From NCBI GenBank assembly GCA_017437065.1, contig JAFSBX010000071.1, positions 1 through 64,000 of the forward strand: a stretch of 64,000 bases of DNA. Direction: 5' to 3'. The DNA comes from Lachnospiraceae bacterium (lineage in GTDB: Bacteria; Bacillota; Clostridia; Lachnospirales; Lachnospiraceae). Shown one piece after another: positions 58,198 to 64,000 of the stretch. Under the pieces are notes generated by a model. That model did not search any database. It was not told where the DNA came from and was given only the letters and a program-made list of their open reading frames with translations. Each line of letters starts with the position of its first letter. The first letter of the stretch is position 1. The position numbers and the translations under genes are program-made.

Positions 58198-60642
58198 CTA
58201 TTCTTTTACATGAAAAACAACTTCACCGCTTTTTATGCCCGCAGTTACTTTATCACCTGCTTTAATTTTTCCCGAAAGTACTTCTTCTGCCAGCTTATCT
58301 TCAATCACACTCTGTACAGCTCTTTTTAAAGGTCTTGCTCCCATTTTTGCTTCTGAATATTTTTCTACAATATGCTCCTTTAACGCAGAAGAAATTGTCA
58401 GATTTATATCTAACTGTTCTTTACAACGCGTTATCAAAGATTTTGAAAGCAAGGTAATAATCTGCTTCATATCCTCTTTTGTCAGTGGATGGAATACCAT
58501 GATTTCATCAATACGGTTAATGAATTCCGGTTTAAAAAGTTTCTTCACTTCTTCCATCACATTGGATTTCATTTTCTGATAATCTTTTTCTTCATCATTT
58601 CCTGCAGAAAAACCTAAATTTTTCGGTTCTACAATCCTCTGTGCCCCGGCGTTGGAGGTCATAATCAAAATTGTATTTTTAAAACTGACTTTTCTGCCCT
58701 TAGAATCCGTAATATGTCCATCATCCAATACCTGTAACAAAATATTAAACACATCCGGATGTGCCTTTTCTATTTCATCAAAAAGAACAACAGAATACGG
58801 ATTACGACGCACTTTTTCACTAAGCTGTCCACCCTCATCAAATCCAACATATCCCGGAGGTGAACCAATCATTTTGGAAACTGCATGACCTTCCATATAT
58901 TCTGACATATCCACACGGATTAATGCATTTTCTGAGCCAAACATAGCTTCTGCAAGTGCCTTACTTAGTTCTGTCTTGCCTACACCTGTAGGTCCTAAAA
59001 ACAGGAAAGAACCAATCGGACGTTTCGGATCCTGTAATCCGACTCTGCCTCTTCTCATTGCTTTTGCAATAGAGTTTACGGCTTCACTCTGTCCGATTAC
59101 TCTTTTATGCAAAACAGATTCCAGCTTTAACAAACGTTCACTTTCTTTTTCCGTTAATTTATTTACCGGAATTTTTGTCCATGTAGCCACTACTCCTGCA
59201 ATTTCATTTTCACCAATTTCATATTTCATTTCCAGACTCTTTTTCTCATGCTGGGTACGCATCTTTTCATACTTTTTCATCAGAGTATCCTGTGCTCTTT
59301 TTTGCTCACCCGCCTGTGAAAACGCTTCAATTTTGATGGAACGCTCTATCTGAATGTCCAGCTTTTTAATTTGCTCTGCCAGTTCTTTCATTTTCTCCGG
59401 AATATGTGCAGATTTAATTCTTGCCGCTGAAGCAGCCTCATCAATCAAATCAATTGCCTTATCCGGCAGATTTCGGTCATTTATATAACGATCAGATAAT
59501 CTTACGGCTGCATCTATGGCATCCTGACGAATTTTAACCCGATGATGTTCTTCATATTTTGAAGCAATTCCCGTCAAAATACGGATGGCTTCCTCTACGG
59601 AAGGTTCCTCCACGTTTACCGGTTGAAACCGACGCTCCAAGGCCGCATCTTTTTCGATATATTTCCGATATTCACTTATAGTTGTAGCACCGATAAGCTG
59701 AATTTCTCCTCTCGCCAAAGAAGGTTTTAAAATATTAGAAGCATCAATTGCTCCTTCTGCACCGCCGGCTCCGATAAGTGTATGCATTTCATCTAAAAAG
59801 AGTAACACATTTCCGGCTTCAATCACTTCTTTGATGACTTTCTTAATACGTTCTTCAAATTCACCACGATATTTACTTCCTGCCACCATACCGGACAAAT
59901 CCAAGGTAAGCACCCTTTTATCCTGTACGGTAAAAGGAACCTCTCCCGATACAATTCTAAGTGCAAGTCCTTCTATTACTGCTGTTTTCCCCACTCCGGG
60001 TTCTCCGATCAGACAAGGATTATTTTTCGTCCTGCGACTTAAAATCTGTATCACCCTTTGAATTTCTTCTTCTCTGCCAATAACAGGATCCAGCTTTCCT
60101 TCTCTTGCCAGTGCGGTAAGATCACGGCTGTATTGTTCCAGCATAGACTGTCCCTGCTTTTTCTTTGCATTTTTCTTCGCAAGATCTTCTTTGTACAATC
60201 CGCCGTCTTCTCCAATAGCAATTAACAAATCCACATAAATTTTCTGCGTGGAAATACCGCTGGTATTTAAAAGTCTTACGGCAACATTTTCCCCTTCTTT
60301 TATCAGGGCAAGTAAAATGTGTTCCGTTCCGGTCAGTTCTGCACCAAAACGTTCTGCCTGTTTATGTGCTTCCTCCAAAATCTTTATTGCCCGAGGTGAA
60401 TATCCGTCTCTTTCCTTCAAAGAAATGCCTGCCTCCGTAGCAATCAGATCTCTGATCATTTCCAACACCTGTGCCTCATCCACACCGTTTTCCAACAGGA
60501 CTCTTGCCGCCACTCCGGTCTGTTCCCGAAGCAGTCCAAGTAAAATATGTTCTGTACCAACATAGCCCTGACGCATGTTTCTTGCTGCTTTTTCTGCCAG
60601 CATCAGCGCTGCTTTGGCTTTACCCGTAAATTGTGACTGCAT
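58198..60642 (-). CDS. clpC: ATP-dependent Clp protease ATPase ClpC
   Basis: The 814-residue AAA+ unfoldase has two Clp_N repeats (AALMLAEKAARNMRQGYVGTEHILLGLLRE; ILEEAHKQAERFGAELTGTEHILLALIKEG), AAA-1 with GEPGVGKTAVIEG and VLLFLDEMHTLIGAG, a middle coiled domain with ClpC-type length (about 410-480), and AAA-2 with LGPTGVGKTELSKAL and VVLFDEIEKAHPDVFNILLQVLDDG. It pairs with ClpP in protein quality control. No CtsR box or mcsAB genes are seen in front. GGAGGAC precedes the start. Confidence 0.95.
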   Translation of the reverse strand: MQSQFTGKAKAALMLAEKAARNMRQGYVGTEHILLGLLREQTGVAARVLLENGVDEAQVLEMIRDLIATEAGISLKERDGYSPRAIKILEEAHKQAERFGAELTGTEHILLALIKEGENVAVRLLNTSGISTQKIYVDLLIAIGEDGGLYKEDLAKKNAKKKQGQSMLEQYSRDLTALAREGKLDPVIGREEEIQRVIQILSRRTKNNPCLIGEPGVGKTAVIEGLALRIVSGEVPFTVQDKRVLTLDLSGMVAGSKYRGEFEERIKKVIKEVIEAGNVLLFLDEMHTLIGAGGAEGAIDASNILKPSLARGEIQLIGATTISEYRKYIEKDAALERRFQPVNVEEPSVEEAIRILTGIASKYEEHHRVKIRQDAIDAAVRLSDRYINDRNLPDKAIDLIDEAASAARIKSAHIPEKMKELAEQIKKLDIQIERSIKIEAFSQAGEQKRAQDTLMKKYEKMRTQHEKKSLEMKYEIGENEIAGVVATWTKIPVNKLTEKESERLLKLESVLHKRVIGQSEAVNSIAKAMRRGRVGLQDPKRPIGSFLFLGPTGVGKTELSKALAEAMFGSENALIRVDMSEYMEGHAVSKMIGSPPGYVGFDEGGQLSEKVRRNPYSVVLFDEIEKAHPDVFNILLQVLDDGHITDSKGRKVSFKNTILIMTSNAGAQRIVEPKNLGFSAGNDEEKDYQKMKSNVMEEVKKLFKPEFINRIDEIMVFHPLTKEDMKQIITLLSKSLITRCKEQLDINLTISSALKEHIVEKYSEAKMGARPLKRAVQSVIEDKLAEEVLSGKIKAGDKVTAGIKSGEVVFHVKE

Positions 60643-60717
60643 TATTTAAGTCCTCCATATTCTTGATATTAATTATATATATATCCATATCTATTCTTTT
60701 AAAACAGACTTTTTAAG

Positions 60718-60756
60718 AAAGAACTGCCGTCATGACATAGTATCGGCAGTTCTTTT
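60718..60756 (-). terminator. Terminator behind the SH3-domain protein
   Basis: AAGAACTGCCG and CGGCAGTTCTT form an 11-pair stem around about 17 bases, with TTCTTAAAAAG after it. Confidence 0.7.
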
Positions 60757-60759
60757 GTA

Positions 60760-62190
60760 TTACAATCTGTTAGGATCGTCCATATTCAAAAATTCAAATT
60801 CAAATTCATCATCATCCGCAAGGAAATTTTTAGAACGCCACTGTCCGTTCTGCTTTTTCATATCCAGTTTCGGTTCTTCCTCATAAGTTACTTCTTTTTC
60901 AGGCATTTTCGGTGCTGTCGGTCTGGGCTTTTGCGCTGCCTGTCTCTGTACTCCTGTACTATTTCCCTGTGGCTGACGTGCAACCGGATTTCCTGTCTGT
61001 CCATTCGGTCTTCTTACCGGCTCTCCATCTGCAGTTCTCACCGGTTTTGTCGCCTGCTTCGGACGTACCTGACCTTCCTGTGCCGGTCTTCTCTGTGGTC
61101 TGTCTGCCTGAGCCGCCGGACGTCTTGCCGGCTGACTTGTCGGGCGTTCTTCTCTACGTTTTCTTGTCAGCATTTCTTCAAATTTTTCATCATCTTCATC
61201 ATCCTCAGACTCACCTTCATGCAATTTGAAGAACAGCAATGTGACACCAAGCACAAGAATAACAACAAGCACTACAAGTACAATAATAACAATTTTTTGC
61301 TGATTCAGCTGTTTTTCCAATACACCGTCAACTTCTGTATTATTTTTTGTTACTGCCATCAAATCAGGAATAGAGTATTTCAAACCGCTGCCATAATCAT
61401 ACAAATACCATTCCTGTGTCCCATCTTCTTTTGTTTCAAGAACTGTATCATACACCTTGCTTTCTGTAGGCTGTTGCGTTTGTTCTTCCACAGGTTCTGT
61501 TTCCTGAACCACCTCTTCCTGCTCCGGTGTTTCCTCTATAATTTCACCAAGTTCAACATAATCTGAGCGAATAAAACCGGCCACTTCATTTCCATCAGCA
61601 ATAAAAGATACCTGATACCATACTTTTCCATCTGTTCCTGTTGCTTTTCCGGTTACCGTTATCGCTGACCCGTTTTTTGCTGTAGTAACTTTAGCTGCTG
61701 AAGTACTTGCACTTGCACGTACATTTACATCTCCGCCGGTAACTGTGGCACTTTGATTTGGCATCTGTTCAACATCTGTTGATGTTACCTGTACGTTTTG
61801 TACTTCTGTCTGTGTACTGTTATCTGAATTACTCCCATCTGTCTGTGAAGAAGATGCCTGCATTTCCGGTACTGTTCCGTCAGCTTCAATTAAATCGGAA
61901 CGAATAAAACCTAATGTATCAGCATCTACAAACACCTGATACCATACATATCCGTCTGCTCCTGTTGTTTTGGCTTTTATAGTAAGTTCATCACCTGACT
62001 TCACACTTGCAAGCGCCTCACTTGAAGTATTTGCCTCACTTCTGATTTTGGCAGATGTCGGCTTAACCTTTCCCTCTGCTGCCAGACTTTCAAACGAAGA
62101 GGCGAACAGACATGCACTACAAACAAGCACACCTGACATTATTTTTACCGCACTCCACAATTTTGATACTGACCGTTTTGTGTTCTTCAT
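60760..62190 (-). CDS. Membrane-anchored protein with two SH3 domains
   Basis: The 476-residue protein has a signal peptide or anchor (about 12-36, ending LAAEG), then two bacterial SH3 domains: GKVKPTSAKIRSEANTSSEALASVKSGDELTIKAKTTGADGYVWYQVFVDADTLGFIRSDLIE and GGDVNVRASASTSAAKVTTAKNGSAITVTGKATGTDGKVWYQVSFIADGNEVAGFIRSDYVE. One membrane helix near residue 300 (KIVIIVLVVLVVILVLGVTLLFFKL) is followed by a basic, Pro/Arg/Gln-rich cytoplasmic tail (RREERPTSQPARRPAAQADR...) and an acidic end (DDDEFEFEFLNMDDPNRL). The outside SH3 parts probably touch the cell wall, perhaps linking wall state to the cell interior. Function unknown. AAGGAAGG precedes the start. Confidence 0.8.
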   Translation of the reverse strand: MKNTKRSVSKLWSAVKIMSGVLVCSACLFASSFESLAAEGKVKPTSAKIRSEANTSSEALASVKSGDELTIKAKTTGADGYVWYQVFVDADTLGFIRSDLIEADGTVPEMQASSSQTDGSNSDNSTQTEVQNVQVTSTDVEQMPNQSATVTGGDVNVRASASTSAAKVTTAKNGSAITVTGKATGTDGKVWYQVSFIADGNEVAGFIRSDYVELGEIIEETPEQEEVVQETEPVEEQTQQPTESKVYDTVLETKEDGTQEWYLYDYGSGLKYSIPDLMAVTKNNTEVDGVLEKQLNQQKIVIIVLVVLVVILVLGVTLLFFKLHEGESEDDEDDEKFEEMLTRKRREERPTSQPARRPAAQADRPQRRPAQEGQVRPKQATKPVRTADGEPVRRPNGQTGNPVARQPQGNSTGVQRQAAQKPRPTAPKMPEKEVTYEEEPKLDMKKQNGQWRSKNFLADDDEFEFEFLNMDDPNRL

Positions 62191-62269
62191 TGTACCTTCT
62201 TCCTTCCTTAAGTAATCCCGCTTTCTTTATTTGGAAAGCTTTCTCCTGACTTCTCTCTTCTCTTTAGAT

Positions 62270-63541
62270 TTAAGCTTCGTCAATTGCCTTTCCGATATCA
62301 TTTCTCATGTATTTGTTTGCAAATTCTACCCATTTTGTTGCTTCATAAGCATTAGCTCTGGCTTCTTTTAAGTCCTTACCTTTTGCCGTAATTCCTAAAA
62401 CACGACCACCGTTTGTTACAATGCCTTCTTCCGCCTGCTTTGTTCCTGCATGGAAACAGTAATATCCGTCTTTTCCTTCAAAATTTTCCAAGCCTTTAAT
62501 CGGAAGACCTTTTTCATAGGACAACGGATAACCGTCAGATGCTAAAACTACGCATACTGCTGCATTGTCTTCAAACTGTAAGTCTATCTTGTCCAGCGTA
62601 CCGTCAATGCACGCTTCCATTACTTCAATAATGTCATTTTTCATTCTAGGCAGTACTACCTGTGCTTCCGGATCACCGAAGCGTGCATTATACTCTAACA
62701 CACGAGGTCCTTTTGCTGTCAGCATAAGCCCAAAGAATATGATTCCCTTAAATTCTCTTCCTTCTGCTGCCATAGCATCTACAGTTGCCTGATAAATGTA
62801 TTTTTTACAGAATTCATCTACTTCTTCTGTATAGAAAGGACTCGGAGAGAATGTTCCCATACCTCCTGTATTTAAACCCTGATCACCATCTTTTGCACGT
62901 TTATGATCCTGTGCGGAAGTCATGGTCTTAATTGTTTTTCCATCTACATAAGATAAAACAGACACTTCTCTTCCTGTCATGAATTCTTCAATGACAAGAC
63001 GATTTCCTGCAGAACCGAACTGTTTATCCAGCATAATGGATTTTACGCCTTCCTTTGCTTCTTCTAAAGTATTACAGATAAGCACGCCTTTTCCGAGTGC
63101 CAGTCCGTCTGCTTTTAATACGATTGGAAGCTCTGCTGTTTCTAAATAAGCAATTGCTGCATCTGCATCATCAAAAGTTTCATATGCAGCAGTCGGAATA
63201 TTATATTTTTTCATGAGGTCTTTGGAAAATGCTTTACTTCCCTCTAAAATAGCTGCATTTTTCTTTGGTCCGAATGCACGAAGTCCTGCATTGTTTAATT
63301 CGTCTACAAGACCGCCTACTAACGGGTCATCCATTCCTACGATAGTTAAATCAATTTCTTTTTCTTTCGCAAATGCTACGATTTTATCGAATTCCATAGC
63401 ACCGATTGGTACACATTCAGCAATCATTCCGATTCCTGCATTTCCCGGTGCACAATAAATTTTATCTACTTTAGAGCTTTTTGCCACACTTGTTGCTATT
63501 GCGTGTTCTCTTCCGCCACTTCCTACTATTAAAACCTTCAT
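62270..63541 (-). CDS. purD: Phosphoribosylamine-glycine ligase
   Basis: The 423-residue ATP-grasp enzyme makes GAR in purine synthesis. Motifs are VLIVGSGGREHAIATSVAKSSKVDKIYCAPGNAG, PIVLKADGLALGKGVLICNTLEEA, GLNTGGMGTFSPSPFYTEE and VLEYNARFGDPEAQVVLPRMKND. The ATG at 63541 has GGAGGAAAAAG before it. It follows purN by about 40 bases. Confidence 0.95.
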   Translation of the reverse strand: MKVLIVGSGGREHAIATSVAKSSKVDKIYCAPGNAGIGMIAECVPIGAMEFDKIVAFAKEKEIDLTIVGMDDPLVGGLVDELNNAGLRAFGPKKNAAILEGSKAFSKDLMKKYNIPTAAYETFDDADAAIAYLETAELPIVLKADGLALGKGVLICNTLEEAKEGVKSIMLDKQFGSAGNRLVIEEFMTGREVSVLSYVDGKTIKTMTSAQDHKRAKDGDQGLNTGGMGTFSPSPFYTEEVDEFCKKYIYQATVDAMAAEGREFKGIIFFGLMLTAKGPRVLEYNARFGDPEAQVVLPRMKNDIIEVMEACIDGTLDKIDLQFEDNAAVCVVLASDGYPLSYEKGLPIKGLENFEGKDGYYCFHAGTKQAEEGIVTNGGRVLGITAKGKDLKEARANAYEATKWVEFANKYMRNDIGKAIDEA

Positions 63542-63582
63542 GTTAACTTTTTCCTCCATGCATATGATAAACTGTCTGCTTT

Positions 63583-64000
63583 CTATGCTTTTACCACTTT
63601 TCCGTCTGTTACTTTGATTTGTCCGTTTGCAATTGCATCAATTGCTTTCGGTAAAATAATCCACTCTGCCTGTTCCATTACACGTTTTTGTAAAACTTCC
63701 GGCGTATCACCATCTTCTACCATAACCGGTTTCTGATAAATAATTGGACCGGTATCGGTTCCTTCGTCTACAAAATGTACCGTAGCTCCCACAACTTTGA
63801 CACCTCTGTCCAGTGCCGCTTCGTGAACTTTCAATCCATAATAGCCTGTACCACAGAAGGCTGGAATCAGGGACGGATGAATGTTGATAATACGATTCGT
63901 ATATTTCTGTATCATTTTCTCCGGAATCACTACTAAAAATCCGGCAAGTACAATCAAGTCCGGATTTAATTCTTCCATTTTTGCAAGAAATGCTTCGTTA
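63583..64000 (-). CDS. purN: Phosphoribosylglycinamide formyltransferase, C-terminal part (runs off the window)
   Basis: The frame is open to the last base of the window, so the start lies outside. The visible residues show NPDLIVLAGFLVVIPEKMIQKYTNRIINIHPSLIPAFCGTGYYGLKVHEAALDRGVKVVGATVHFVDEGTDTGPIIYQKPV, with the catalytic INIHPSLIPAF and HFVDEGTDTGPII motifs. It uses 10-formyl-THF to formylate GAR, the product of the purD step. purN before purD is the normal order at the end of a pur operon. Confidence 0.93.
   Translation of the reverse strand, partial: NEAFLAKMEELNPDLIVLAGFLVVIPEKMIQKYTNRIINIHPSLIPAFCGTGYYGLKVHEAALDRGVKVVGATVHFVDEGTDTGPIIYQKPVMVEDGDTPEVLQKRVMEQAEWIILPKAIDAIANGQIKVTDGKVVKA

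Overview
The window looks like a low-GC, spore-former-type Firmicute chromosome, most probably Lachnospiraceae. The reasons are AT-rich DNA with strong AGGAGG ribosome sites, the cysE-cysS-mrnC-rlmB-sigH gene order, a T-box leader, a one-chain FGAM synthase, an FNT transporter and an 'endosialidase'-type small protein beside radA and clpC. Genus cannot be fixed by reading alone. No database search was run; family names rest on recognised motifs.

Region 1 (1-8784) is accessory. A tRNA-Thr(GGU) gene at 354-426 has been used as an integration site. Its last 25 bases plus two more are repeated exactly (27 bp) at 8719-8745, and the strong hairpin terminator that probably once followed the tRNA now lies beyond the second copy. 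The 8.3 kb between is an integrated element with two arms diverging from about 4.4 kb. The minus arm carries a small ribbon-helix-helix (RHH) protein, an AntA-type antirepressor, a second RHH protein with a frameshifted start, a RelE-type toxin-antitoxin pair, a terminase-small-subunit-like gene split by one amber codon, and the C-terminal stub of a tyrosine recombinase. The plus arm carries small unknown proteins, a 30-residue holin-like toxin peptide, an XRE regulator facing a small-ORF operon, and a complete but very short tyrosine recombinase. No capsid, tail, portal, large terminase or conjugation gene is present, so the best model is a decaying phage satellite or similar hitch-hiking island. 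It is rich in iterated DNA motifs: five GTTGCA repeats at helical spacing, four TGGGTACATA boxes, about six TAGCG(T/G)TAT boxes, and GGGTATCAA repeats near both ends.

Region 2 (8.8-34.6 kb) is core chromosome, mostly minus strand. It holds a VanW-domain secreted protein, sigH-rlmB-mrnC-cysS-cysE behind a T-box, ispF with a hybrid histidine kinase, tRNA-Met and tRNA-Val, a heterodimeric ABC exporter, a chemoreceptor, argS, queH, carAB, a duplicated-domain lipoprotein and minCDE.

Region 3 (34.9-47.3 kb) has purL, a small unknown protein, a 756-residue protein with an N-terminal cyclic-nucleotide-binding-like domain and an unrecognised remainder, an FNT transporter, a second hybrid histidine kinase, hflX, a possible structured leader RNA and a HAD hydrolase.

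Region 4 (47.3-55.9 kb) is a maltodextrin island. MalQ, a binding lipoprotein, two permeases and a secreted alpha-amylase lie on the minus strand, with a divergent LacI-type regulator. No ATPase is present, so the importer must borrow an MsmX-like one. Region 5 (56-64 kb) holds tRNA-Trp, radA, an unknown beta-rich protein, clpC, a membrane SH3 protein, purD and the 3' part of purN, which runs off the window.
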